Source: Sphagnum compactum
Taxonomy: Eukaryota; Bryophyta; Sphagnopsida; Sphagnales
Assembly (NCBI GenBank): GCA_965153455.1
Contig: OZ234503.1
Coordinates: 4,650,001 to 4,714,000 of the forward strand
Direction of reading: 5' to 3'
DNA: 64,000 nt
The notes below the pieces were generated by a model that had not been told where the DNA came from, did not search any database, and worked only from the letters and a program-made list of their open reading frames with translations. A program made the position numbers and the translations under genes. Shown in pieces: positions 1-12,147 of this stretch; within the stretch, counting starts at the first letter, position 1, and every line of letters begins with the position of its first letter.

Positions 1-3000
1 GCGCATCATTGACACCATCACCTGTCATTCCACAAATATGCTTCCTGTCTTGCAAGCGCTTCACGATTTCATACTTGTGCTCTGCACATACAGTGATAAC
101 CTTACTTCAGCACAATCTTGAGATGTTACTGGAAGCTTAGATGGCATTGTGAAACAAAAGCTCTATAATCCAATCTCATATTCAGCTAAATGCTGAATCC
201 AACCAACCTGTATTAATCAGACCTGCCTGGAATGAGTAACAGCGATAACACTTCTACATTGACCTCATGAACAATGAGCATGTACTCCACAGTTGGCACA
301 AAAACCATAGTGAAGCTTCAGTATATAATGACCTGGAAAGACGCCAGCAAAACCATCTGCCTTCTCAATGAGCTCGTCGACAGGCAAGGCTGCAAGAGAT
401 TCATCCTTGTGCTGTCCCAGCAGGGAAGATGAGGGGTACATGTTGGTACCCATCCCCAGCCGACGGCCTGTCTCCTTTCCAATTGCCAGTTGGTCACCTG
501 CAATGTAGTTACGTCAGTTTTTATTTACTCGCAGCTTTGTGAGTCAAGGTCACACTGATACTGAGTTTGAAAAGATGTACATAAAAACCACAGCAACCAA
601 TTGTTTCCAACTTCAAAGTGTCTGCACACAACATAGGCAAACACATGGCTGTTAGCAGATCCAAGCTGTCCCAGTTACCTGTAATCATTTTGACATTCAC
701 TCCAAGGTCGAGAGCACGGCGAATAGTCTCAGCACTGTCATGGCGAGGTGGGTCAAAGAGAGGTAACAACCCACAAAATTCCCAAGGACCTCCTGCACTT
801 TCTTTGCTTTGGTCTGGAACTTCCTGTATTGTTGACAATTCACCATGATTCAAATCCGGACCACAATTGCTGATTCCAAGAGGGATAGCTCAAGTAGTGA
901 AAGCTAGTTTCCTTCAGAGTCAAGAACTCTTCACACTTGGACTTCAATGTAGCAAAAGAGTATTTTGTCTTCATCCATATGTTGGACGGTGACTGTCTAT
1001 TTTCCATATGCATATTGAGGATGGAAACAAGTGGTACAGCTAAAACTGCTATTTGTGCAGACCCAAGACTTCAAAATTGTGGCATAGAGATGGACATACT
1101 ATGTTGTGAAGAAGAACATAGTGGTAACTAGGATAATAAAAACATGGAGCATCGAGAGCACTTGCCTGTCTGGCAACACCCAATGACCTAAGTCCTCGCT
1201 CTGCAAATTTGTCAATTACAGAATGTACCCTCACAGCAATCTCTGCTTTGTTGTATGCCAGAGACAATATCTGCAAATCCAGAAACCACTCACCAACTGA
1301 TGGTTTTTAAGCAGGGCATGAAAGACCTGCACACTATGAAGGTTTTTCTCTTCAAAGTTTTTCTATTATTTACATTACATCATTAAAAAATTGCTTAATG
1401 GTTGACCTGCAAACATTTTTTTGACAGGACATCACATTGCCAAACTCTTCCCAATTTTACAGGTTTTCACACCCAACCTTTGCTTTTGAAATGGCAATGT
1501 TTATGGTTTGTCATGTGATAGATAATCAATTGTCAGGCAGGGGTACACCAAGAACATTATAGACATCAACTTTGTATAGAAGATACTTCTGTTCATCTTG
1601 CCACATTCTTTTCTGAGTGTTTTCAATATCTGCATAGAAAAAACCATGCCAGTGATATAATTGACTGAACTGTAGGCAATATATGTTGGAAGTTTCAGAT
1701 ACATAAGGAGCATAGCAGCACCTGTTCAGGAGCACCTTTACTTGCACGATACCACTTTCCATCAGCACTATCAATGTAAGTTATAGCTGTCCGCTTGTCT
1801 ACTGGGTTGAATGGGAGGAAATGAACTTCTTTTATATTTGCACGTGCCTGCCAATAATCACAGATACATAAACTTAATCAAATGGCTCTTTGCAGAAACA
1901 ACAATTAGAAGCCACCTGGTCCCTCTCTCCTCCATTTGTTTCACAGAAAAGAAGTCAAAGCTCTTACCTCTTTCGGATCAGCCAACATACCAACAATGGC
2001 TGCATCGATGGCATCTTGATTTTCAAGCCTCGATGCTCTAGCTGCTAGCAAGCACACCATATCTTTGTCGATTCCCCTGCTAAATACCTGGAATTCATTG
2101 TCACAACAGAGTTCAGCACCAGACACAAGATGACACATGTTATTGTGAGAGAAAACATCATCAACACCAAAACCCATGCAGACCCCAAACACAGCAGCGA
2201 TGTCTGGTGCTGTGTTAAACAAACAGAACACCTTTTTCACAATGCAAAATTTGGAATGACACTTGTGCAACAGTAACAAAAATTCCCAATCTCAGTTCTA
2301 AGCATACCTCAACAAGGTTCTTATCAACTGTCAGTTTGTTCAAGGTAAGAGTTCCTGTCTTGTCACTGCAAAGCACGTCCATTCCAGCCATCTCCTCAAT
2401 AGCAGTCATACGTTTTGTAATAGCACCCTGATCCAAACAATAGTTTCATGTCCATTAAAACCTACCATCACTGGAATTAGCAAGGTTTGTGTGCCCTGGC
2501 CCACACATGCAATATTGACCTGGTTGAATAGCAAAGATAAGAATGTGTGAGAAGAAAACCAGAACCTGTTGTGAGAGTCTGTGCGAACCAATGGCCATGG
2601 TGACAGAAAGCACAGTGGGCATAGCAATAGGGATGCCACCAATGAGCAACACCAATAGGTTGTTGATTCCATCACGGTAGTTGCGCTTCTGGATCGCGTA
2701 CATAACAATAATTTCGATAATAAGGCCTATAGCAATTGAAACTATGCAGAAATTCCCAATTGCTGTAAGGACCTGCAAAATCCCATGAAAGTTTGATGAC
2801 TATGCTTGCATATCCAAGATAGGGAAAGGAGACATACAGAGAACAGAGAAAACAGAGAGGAAAAATGATAGCTGAAGAAGTAGGCACCCAGAAAGTGACA
2901 GAACCTTCTGGAAATGGCCAACATTGTTGGTTGAATCAACCAAGTGAGCAGCTTTTCCAAAAAAGGTGTGCACACCAGTAGCAATGATGACAGCTTCAAT

Positions 3001-5860
3001 CTCTCCTTGCTTACATGTAGATCCAGAAAACACCTCATCTCCTGGCTTCTTTGTGGCTGGCATTGACTCCCCTGTCAGTGCAGACTGGCCAAGCAAGGAC
3101 CATCATCAATCCAGAATATCTGGGAACACCTCTCTAAGATTACAAATAAATGCACAACTTGCTGCCATCAAAAACAAATTTTTTGGTGTGCTGTTGAGTC
3201 CAGTCCAAATTGGATGGGCCTCATTAGCAGGCAGTGACCAGTTTCATCATCTTGAAATTGCAGAATTGATTCAAGGACTCAGCCCAATGCACAACTAGAG
3301 ACTTTGGATTCTGAAAAGTCTGAATCAACACAAAGAAGATTTTGTGGGGTCACCTGGTCAATTTTCAAAGGATCTCCATCAAGGAGACGAGCATCAGCAG
3401 GGATGATGTCACCCAATTTGATGCTGATGATATCTCCAGGTACTAAGATCACAGCTTCCTGCTCACTCCACCTCCCATCACGTAGCACCTGATAGCAAAC
3501 AAAATCACAGCAACATGATTACCATGGTGAGAGCAAAGACATGAAAAGAGGATTAAGAATGTCATACTTGTCAACTGCATGGAAACAATTAATCTCACAT
3601 AGCAAAAGAATTGATCCACATGGCTGAGGGACCATTCTGGTCACACTGGAGAAGGGACACACACCCACAGTAGAGAGCCTCATCTTTCCTGATACTCCAT
3701 GTCTATGTTTGACCAGCTCAGTTCACAACACCTTAGTTAATATTTTCTTCTGGTGCAGCTCAAATGAAAAGGCCAGAAAGGAAGGCCAGACCTTAGTCTT
3801 TGGTGCAAGATGAGCCATGAGAGCAGCTGCTGCATTCCCAGCATTGTTCTCCTCAATGAAACTAATGGTGGAGTTCACAAGCAGCAAGACAAGGATTCCC
3901 AGAAAATCTTCCCAATCTGGTGGCCGGCCCTACAGACAAAATTCAAAATAAATCCTCAGTAGGTCCAAACTGAAGAAGTGGCCCAAAAGAAAACATAGTG
4001 ACCTTAAATTTTGCCTGTGTAATTCAACACACCTTCCAGGACAGAACATCTTGAACTTCAATTCAGGAATCTTACAAAATGAAGGTACCTGAAAAGAATC
4101 TTATGAAATGGAAGGTACCTGTTTTCAGATACCTGTTTGATACCTTCAAATAGGTACCTTCCATTTTGTAAGATTCCTGAAATTTAAAAAGTTCATGTTA
4201 GGGAAGGAACCCCTTTGAGGGTGTTCCTGGATTTAAGGGACCGGCTGAGGCCAAATATCCAGAACACTTAAAAGGGGTTCCTTCCCCTAATATACTACTT
4301 AATATTTAAAAAAGCAGCAAATTGATAAGTGAAGAAGAAGAGGTTGGGCATACTTGTCCATTGGCCAACACAATAGCCATCAATGCAGCAGACTCCATAA
4401 CCCATGACAATGGATTCCACATGAAACCCAGAAACTTGAGAATCTTGTTTTCCTGCACAAGATAAATCAACACCAACAGTCCAAGAAATTCAGCACAGTT
4501 CAGTCTGATCCGGACAGTCATGATCTCAAGGTGCTGCTTTTGCACTCAACAGGGGTGTGATACATACATCCCAGCAAAGCAAAGAAAAAGTTTGCAGCAG
4601 CAATGTTCATAAGACCGTTACCTTCTTCTCCTCTAGCTTGTTTGAGCCAAAGATGGCGAGTCGATTGTTGCCCTCTTCTGTGGTGAGGCCCTCTTTGCTA
4701 CACCTGAGCTGGGAAAATACCTCCTCAACCGGGATGTGTTCCTATTCCCATCCCGGTGCAAGAAAGGTTGATCAAACAACAACACACACAGCATGCACAG
4801 AACTGGCACATATATTCTCTCGTTTTTTCCTCTCTCTCTCTCTCTCTCAATCATCATTCCTTCCTGTCTTCTCCTATCTGGTAGGAATCTGCTGGCTCTG
4901 TGAGCTTGCTTGCGTCGGCTAGATTCTCTTCCACATCCTTCTCATATCCCTGAACGTCGTCAATTGACCTTTTTTCTCTCGTATGTTTCATTAACAGCAT
5001 ACTGATTTCTACGATTCCCTAGTACATTTCCAGCCAAAGAAATCTGAATTATTCTTCAACTGCTTTACGAATCTGGCTTTCCCGCTTTGTATTTATTTGT
5101 TTCACGTTCGTATTGCGGGCTTTTTTCTTTCCCAGCCTCCCCTGCAATTGTGCAACCTTCAGGAACGAAATCAAGAGAAACTCTCTGGATCCGGAGCACT
5201 ATACGTGACAGGATCTCTAATCTCCTCCGAATTTCGCTTTTTTTTGGCCAGCACAGAAAAAAGATATGTCGCTCCCCAGGCTGCTACTTTGTGTACGTAT
5301 ATCTATCTCTCTTCACAAACTCGATGCATGACCAAAAATTCCAAAAAAGACAACCAAAAACAAAGAAAAAAAACGGAACAAACCATTGTCTCTAACGTTG
5401 TAGTACCGAAACTGCAATTCCACACATTCGAGCTTCAAAACTGAACTCAACCTTCTTAAGGCTATTGATTTTCCCCAGAACTTTCTCGAAGACGGAAGCT
5501 CACATGCACGTGAATGACCGTCAATGTATTACAGGAAAAGCAAAGAATTACGTACTCTTTCCTCTACTCCGAATCAATGCAACGAATACAGAAACAAGAC
5601 GCAAGAGACGCAGCAGTAGGAGTAAAAGAGGCCTCCAGAGCTAATCACTTCCAAATCAATCAATCGATCTATCTTAATTCCTTGATGTTTCTTTCTTGTA
5701 TTTCTTCCCTGCTGCTGCTGCTGGCGACACTAGTGGATTGGCAGCAGCACGAGGAATAGAGAGAGGAGAAGACGTTACTTACCAAATCGACACTCTCACT
5801 GTTGACATCTTGCAAGCTGTCGACGTTCTTGGCACCGTTATTTTCAGCCTGAGCCGCCAT
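1..5860 (-). CDS. Plasma-membrane H+-ATPase (P3A-type proton pump), 5' part, 14 exons
   Basis: Pumps protons out of the cell using ATP, energising the plasma membrane. Exons on the minus strand: 5860-5783, 4741-4622, 4452-4354, 3929-3792, 3488-3354, 3084-2905, 2772-2566, 2427-2308, 2087-1968, 1847-1722, 1270-1166, 823-679, 497-333, 81-<1. They join in frame into 606 residues; the family is about 950 long, so the rest of the P domain, TM5-10 and the autoinhibitory C-terminus lie off the left edge. Visible motifs: TGES (about 194-197, actuator domain), [11 protein letters not shown] in TM4, DKTGT with the phosphorylated Asp at about 341, KGAPEQ (about 436-441, nucleotide binding), MITGD (about 522-526) and TGDGVND (about 599-605). 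The first exon is 26 codons, so the N-terminus is about 12 residues longer than Arabidopsis AHA2, as I recall that protein. The intron at 824-1165 has a GC donor (GCAAGT). Start chosen as the ATG at 5860, whose exon ends in VDL and joins EHIP as in other plant pumps. Which paralogue it is cannot be told. Confidence 0.97.
4028..4287. repeat. Hairpin-rich dispersed repeat in the H+-ATPase intron 3, second copy at 57485-57700
   Basis: Intron 3 of the pump gene (3930-4353) is mostly this element. It holds two hairpins: arms 4064-4089 and 4153-4181 (GGAATCTTACAAAATG against its complement) and arms 4199-4226 and 4262-4287 (GGGAAGGAACCCCTTT against AAAAGGGGTTCCTTCCC). Read in reverse complement, 57485-57700 follows the same order of blocks: ACACACCTTCCA, AGAACATCTTGAACTTCAA, AAATGGAAGGTAC, AAAAGTTCAT, GTGTTCCT, TTTAAGGG. 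Small non-autonomous elements (MITE or foldback) have this form. The family is not one I can name. Confidence 0.8.
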
Positions 5861-5946
5861 TGCAAGAAGGACCTGTGTCGTACTCCAGATTCAACGACCG
5901 AGAGCTTGCAACGCCCCTCCCCCACCCCGGGCCACTCCTCCTGTCG

Positions 5947-6073
5947 TTGTTGCTGCTGCTGCTGGCTACAGCACCAACGCAATCTCTTCTCCTATCATTT
6001 GGCCTCTAGCGCCTGCTGCTGCTGCTCTTGTAAGAATTCCTCCGCAGCCGGGAATGCAGCAGCAGCAGCAGCC
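5947..6073. repeat. CTG/CAG trinucleotide runs in the pump gene 5' region
   Basis: Three separate short runs: CTG on the plus strand near 5951-5964 and 6013-6026, CAG near 6058-6073. The two orientations are complementary and could pair in a 5' UTR transcript. A further CTG run sits in intron 1 near 5711-5723. Confidence 0.85.
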
Positions 6074-6181
6074 CAATGTGCCTCCTCCTGTGCGCCTGCG
6101 CGTTGGCAGTGAGTATGCGGAGCTGCTGCGCCTTTTTGGGTGCTTCCGCGTACGCAACTTTCACCCGCGCTTTCTTGCATC

Positions 6182-6210
6182 ACCCGACCCGACCCGACCC
6201 GACCCGACCC
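6182..6210. repeat. GACCC pentanucleotide microsatellite
   Basis: ACCC followed by five perfect copies of GACCC, about 320 bases upstream of the pump start codon. GC-rich and perfect, so probably length-variable. Confidence 0.95.
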
Positions 6211-6769
6211 AAGTTCTTGGTACCTACTACGAGGTATTATTTTTCTCTCCTCCCTTTCCCCCCATCTTTTACTGTTGTTACTTTCCACCCACCTGTTTTG
6301 ACTGGCTATAAGACAATTAGTACTAAGATTTTTCATCCACCTTTATTTTATTTTTACCACTCCTACTTTTTGTGTATTTACTGTTTACTCTCCCTTTTTT
6401 ACTGCTGTTACTTTTCACCCACCTGCTTTGACTGGCTAAGACAATTAATTTCCCTTTTTTCCCCTTTTTTAGTACTAAGCTTTTTCATCCACCTTTTTTT
6501 TTACCACAGCTACTTTTGTGTATTTGTTATTTACTCTACTGAGTCCGAAATTCGAATCCTTTTACACATCTATTTTTACCTCTATTCCTTTTTACCCTTA
6601 ACTTTTTTCTTTTTTTTTGGGGTTGCCCTGGGTTCCATTTCACCCTTTTACCATAGTACCTCATTACTATTACTTTGGTGCACAAATTATATTATTTTTA
6701 GGAATTTTCACATTTTCAACAAATAATTTTTTCAGAGTGCTTTTCTTTGGCGCCCCGATCTTAGATGTA

Positions 6770-7010
6770 GGTTGACTAATCGTCGCTGGTGTCAGCTGCG
6801 AAGCCAGCGTTCAGCCGGCGCACTCGTAGGCAATCAGCTGCTCCCCAACGCCCTGTTGGAGCGCGACGAAAAGGCGCTGATTGATTTGGTAGATGGTCTA
6901 TCCTCGGGGTCAATTGTGTTTGTTAGTGTGACGGATGACGATCTTGCGGATCATGATGCGCGTCTCGGGGGCGGAGCCGTCGAACATCTCCCAGGCCATG
7001 GCGAGTGCTT
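6770..7010. other. GC-rich island of unknown origin
   Basis: About 240 bases that are clearly GC-rich between AT-rich flanks, with abrupt edges. The minus strand has a short open frame from the ATG near 7002 that begins MAWEMFDGSAPETR and stops after about 29 codons near 6915. The plus strand stays open throughout (ALLERDEKALIDLVDG). Codon-like texture suggests a captured exon or retrocopy fragment, or transferred DNA. I do not recognise the protein on either strand and claim no function. Confidence 0.4.
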
Positions 7011-10000
7011 TTCTTTTTGGGTGGAAGAAAACGAAGAACTTTTTGAAATATTTGGAACGTTTCTGTTTTTTGAAATTTTGAAATTTTATTTTTATTGTTC
7101 CATCGTAAGGTGTTTTTCCAATTTCATGATATTAAAAAACACTATTACAAAATGTGGGTGCACTTCATTAGTAGTCCATGTTCATCGGATCAACAAATTC
7201 ATTAGATTCTCACTAAGTCTCATTCAATGGGACAAGGGAATTCACTTACGATCCAATGAAAGTATTAGACAAACATGAATGCATTTTGTTATAAAAAAAG
7301 TTATAAAAAGAATTTCCCAAAACTTAGTAAAAGTGCTCAAATTTACACTAAAAAAACACAATTTCCTAAAATTTCCCAATTTTCTTGTGGGAAAACAAAT
7401 CACTGATTTGCATACCCACTTGATTATTACCCATTTTTTCACTTTCATATATTATTGTTTTGGCCTTGCCTACCAAGCCAAGGATATTGTGGTTAGACTC
7501 ATTATAGAGTATAGTAGCTTAAGGGATTTTGGTAAATAGGTCTATCTAGTTTTATATGAGGATTTTTGAAAAATGATAGTTTGGCTTGTGTTGAAAATTG
7601 AGATTATTAGTTATAGAGCTTCCCTCATGAGTTGAGTTTTGAAGTCCCCTCACCCATGAGCTCTCAATCCCCCTTCCACATGAATTTTAATCACCCTTCC
7701 CACAAGTTTTTTTCCAAGAATAATATACAACAAGACTCATCAAACACAATCAAAAGGAAAACCCTAAACCCTTCCCTAAACTTTCTATTCTAAAACCCTA
7801 AACCCTAAACTCGATGGAAGTAGTCTTGTTGTATACTCCCCAAAACCCTAAAAGTTTCAAGACTCCATAAAGCTTTTCACACAAACAATGAAGGACTATA
7901 GTTCATAATTGAACTTTCTTGCAAAATCAAGCAAGATGGTGTTCATGTTCCTATGCAAGTCATTGTCATTGTTAGAGATGTTGTTTGAAATAGTAATTAA
8001 AACATCAAATTGGGACTTAAAAAGAACATACTTGGCTCATTTTAAGAGAGTTTTTCTAGAAGTTCAACAGCTAGCCATGGTCCCTTTGTGCCCACCATTG
8101 TTGTTTTCCTTCTCCTTTTCTTGGCATTGGTTCACATATACGTAGTTTGTTTTCTTCAAGTTATATACTTGCGTTTTTGGTCTCCATCATCTTGCATCTA
8201 TCTTTTAAATAGATGCACATCTACGACCTTTTAACCTTCATATTCACATTTTTTGACTTCTAGGATATTTCAACATTAATTTAAAAATAGATATCTTGCT
8301 TTCAAAGTGTCCACCCAATGTACTTGTAGGTAGTTGTTAAACCTAATACAATTGAAGAATAATGGATCTCTTAATGAAAGTACTTTTAATGTCAATTCAT
8401 AGCCATATTTGTTAAAAACAATACAATAATGGTGACCTCATATGTGCATCCATCGTCGCTAATGTTTTTTTAATGTCAATTCATTATTAGTACTTTTGTG
8501 TTAGGATTGTGAGAATTCCAAGTGTTTTTTATCCATGTTACCATATACCAATCCTCAATTCTACAATTATTAAGTTTTCAAAAGAGGCAAACTCGTCCAT
8601 TAGGATTCTTTGAGAAAAATCTCGTTACTTGCAAGTTTTGATATATCACAATTGGTTACACAATGGAATAGTACATCCTTTTATTCCAAATTGCAATTAT
8701 ATTGTGATTTTGATTTTTGGTTATGTAAACTAAGTTCATAATTGCGATAGTTTTCTTTAAAATTACATTTTATTTTTGGCCAAATCTTTGAAAAATATCA
8801 AGTAACATTTATCTAGTGGCTTTTTCTTTGGTCAGGGCATTGATGAACTACCTGCTTGTTCATTCTTGTCACCACACATTAGTTTATCCTAAGATATATT
8901 CTTATTGCATTTTCAAAAAAAAACAACCTCTAGAAAGATGAAGACTATAACATTTCATTATGGGTACCTTTGCCAATTATTAACTAGTTGTACAATGAGT
9001 GATGTGTTCCATGCTTTATGTTTCAATTTAAATTCTATCTTTACTAAATTTGTGTGCAAAAAGTATTCTTTTTCAAAATTCAAAATCCTTTGCATTACAA
9101 TTGTATATAACATGATTGTTGTTAATAGAGGTAATGTAATTTATCTTTATAATTGTCTATATGAATGGACACATAGGTTTTGATCCATTGTTTTTAATCA
9201 ATTGGAACCTTGTGCTCAATAAATCAAATCAACTTTTTTCACCAAGATTTTAACTGATATTAACACAATAGGCCTTTAATGAATTAATAAAGAATAATTT
9301 TGATATTCAAGATGTTGTAAACAACTTACCTATTTTCCTCCCTTTTTATGTTTTAAATTACTTAAAGACATACGGTCCTTTTCAATAATCTTATGGCCAT
9401 GATACTCGAAACAAATCCCATCCAAAACATTACTTTTTAATCAAATTAACATTCAAATGTTTGGAATATTTATTGGTGCTAGAACCAATTAGACATTCTG
9501 CAATGCAATAGATATTTTTTTGAATTCCTTGTGGTTGAAATGTCATTTTGCATATGGCCTTTCAATTACATTTTTTTTTAAATAAATATATTCCATTTTT
9601 GTTTCTCTCAATATTATTCAAGCTTTGAAATCATCTTCAATAATTGTTAACCTCGTAAACCTTTTCGTGTTCCTATTTCACCCTTCATGAAAATTTCTTA
9701 TAATGGGCTTTCCCTATGCCTTTTCAATGATGACAACATCTATTAAGCTATCATATTTTATTTATTTCACTAGATTTGTTAATTTGACCATGATGTTTAT
9801 GAAATTTCATTTCTTTTTCTTGTTTCCATTTTGACCTTTTTTTTTTTTGGCTTTCCTTCAAGAACTTCCATTAATGTTTCTTTTTAATTTAACTCATAAG
9901 GGAAAAGGATAAATTTTACGACTATCCATGGGCTTTTCTAAATTTAAAAAAATTATGAATGACAAACTAATTTCAATTAATTTTGATGGATATTACTATT

Positions 10001-11534
10001 CAAACTACCATATTCTATTGATAGCTAAGACTAGAGAAGGATCTTAGATTTGCTTGTGTTGTGTGTGCTTTACACATCTCAATTAAATTAAACCATATCA
10101 TAATTATTCGGTCAACTTTTAATAAGTGTTTCCTTCTCCTTTGGATTCATAGTTGTGGTTTATGCAATCCAATGAAATATCATTTTTCATAGTGCAATTT
10201 ACAATTTAATTTCCCTTATCTTGGGTTTTTATTTCATTTCTTTTGAAGTTCCAGTTGCGTTAGATCCTATGTTGATGCTATTTTAAAATGGCAACATTTC
10301 ATGTTGATGGAAAAGCCAAAACTCACCATCCTTGTCAATGAATTTGGAATTACACATGTCATAGAAAAATATTTATGTGCAATGTTTAGTTTTTAGCCTA
10401 GAACTATGCACATATTAAAGGATGATGTATATGATGACAACAACATTGTTATTAGATCCATATACCATGTTTTAATCAATGGAGCCCAAGGGTTGGAATG
10501 GACAGTCAATGGTGGAAGGTTCATAATCTCAAGGAAAATCAACCAAAAACCTCCTAGAACATTGTTTTGATGCTTAAGATTGTTGCATTTGTTGCAAATT
10601 ACACCGCCTATGGTGTGAAGGTAAAAAAGGAATCAATTGTTAATGGAGTGGATCAATAAATTGTGTTCATAGACGTGTGATTCTTTTAACAAGGATGCAA
10701 CATTGTCAGACTTTGTCCACCTCTCAAATTCCTTTCATTTGAATCATTTTATTTCTAGTGACTTTTTCAAATCCATTCAACAATTTTTGTATGTGGAGAC
10801 AACTTCTATGGTCAGTGTAATAAATTGCCCCAGTAATGGCACTTGCCCCCCATTCTACCTCCAGGTTGAAAGAATGAATTATGACACATTATAGGTGGAT
10901 AATGTTCATAACATTCCACCCACATTTGATGGAAATGTTCTTTTTGAACTTCCCTTTATTGACAATCCAATGACCATTTTAGTCAAATGCAAGGAATGGA
11001 CACAAAGTATGATGGACATGCTTGGTGCAAGCTTAAGATGACAAACATCAAGAATGATTTCAACCTTACTTTTGGGAAGGCACAATGTTTGGGACATTTG
11101 TAATGCTAAAATGATCACTATGATTTATTTTATTATCAATGGAAGTTCCAATGAAATTGCTTGGAGTGGCAACATTGTTCATGGTCTAAGTAGAGATCAT
11201 TTTTCTCTTGGTCTTTCCTATTGTAAAACGTCCAATATTGCACCTTTATGTGTGAACACATGTGTAGTTCGCATGTATTGCATCATGCACAAACAAGAAA
11301 CCTTGACTTGAACAATGATTCATCTAAATACACATGATCATTTGATGCCCAAAGGGAGGTGTAGAAATGTCATCGACCCAAGTCCAAACCTTGGTCAAGG
11401 AAGAGGTGTTTCACACACCATTTGCTACCACATCAAAGCAATTGCGTTGGCACCAAATAAACTTCTATGCCTAAGCATTTGTTGAACGAAAATGGTGCGG
11501 GCCTGATGGAACTTCTAAAAGGAGATAAACTAGG
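7011..11534. other. AT-rich intergenic DNA, no gene recognised
   Basis: Only short open frames without family resemblance. At 7787-7812 there are tandem CCCTAAA-type units, matching the plant telomere repeat and the telobox motif; a few copies are too few for a true interstitial telomere. The stretch 10440-11310 has several adjacent short plus-strand open frames and may be a decayed transposon, but I recognise no domain. Confidence 0.5.
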
Positions 11535-12147
11535 GGGTCGATGAATGGTTGGGTGGACCAATTTGGGTGTCACGCCATCCAATTCTGTCTTATGGTTACC
11601 ATTGTAATGCCCATGTCACTTTTTTAATTTATTAAAAAGGACTTGGTTTAAAGATCTTAACTTGAATATCTACATGATGCACAAAATCATTTTAAAAATT
11701 TTCAAAAATCATAAAAGCCATGGACTTTTGAACTCAAAACTCATGGACTACCTTCTAACTTCCATTTTTATGTGGATTATGTTATGGTCCATTGACTGAT
11801 GGGGTGTGTGTTGAGGACTTGGAATTAATAAGATATCATATCAAAGAAACGTAGGAACAAAATAAATAACGAGTTGAATTTTAAAACTATACTTATGAAC
11901 TTTTGAATGGGCTAATCAGGAACATTATTTCATAAGTTCATATCATATTGAAGGAAGAAATATTTTATGATTTCTTTAAATGTTTAAGGAAATATAAACT
12001 CTAAATGTATCATTAATGACACGGAAAAAATATGGAGGAAATCAATGTAAACTAGTTGTAATTTTCAAGATTAATTTGACCACTTTTTTGAGTAAATAAG
12101 GACTTTGGTTTTGTGGCAAATTAGTCCACCCAACCATGCATCGACCC
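11535..12147. repeat. About 610-bp segment bounded by 31-bp inverted repeats
   Basis: The arm at 11535-11565 (GGGTCGATGAATGGTTGGGT...) is matched in reverse complement by 12117-12147 with two mismatches in 31. Such arms could be the terminal inverted repeats of a small DNA transposon. I see no convincing target-site duplication and no coding capacity inside. Confidence 0.6.

Larger units (their letters stand above)
5861..6769 (-). promoter_or_regulatory. Upstream region of the H+-ATPase gene (5' UTR and probable promoter)
   Basis: Lies just upstream of the pump start codon. It contains CTG/CAG runs at 5951-5964, 6013-6026 and 6058-6073, a pentanucleotide tract at 6182-6210, and from about 6240 a long pyrimidine-rich stretch with several near copies of a CCACCTGTTTTGACTGGCTA-like block (around 6288 and 6420). 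No convincing TATA box was identified. Long plus-strand open frames here are low complexity and are not called as genes. Confidence 0.5.

Noticed and set aside
6076-6726. Plus-strand open frame of 216 codons upstream of the pump gene
   Set aside because: It is a Phe/Tyr/Pro-rich translation of a pyrimidine-rich tract with no domain, and no conservation is expected.
7787-7812. Interstitial telomere
   Set aside because: Only a few CCCTAAA units; similar short motifs occur at 15428-15480 and 18307, as expected of scattered telobox motifs.
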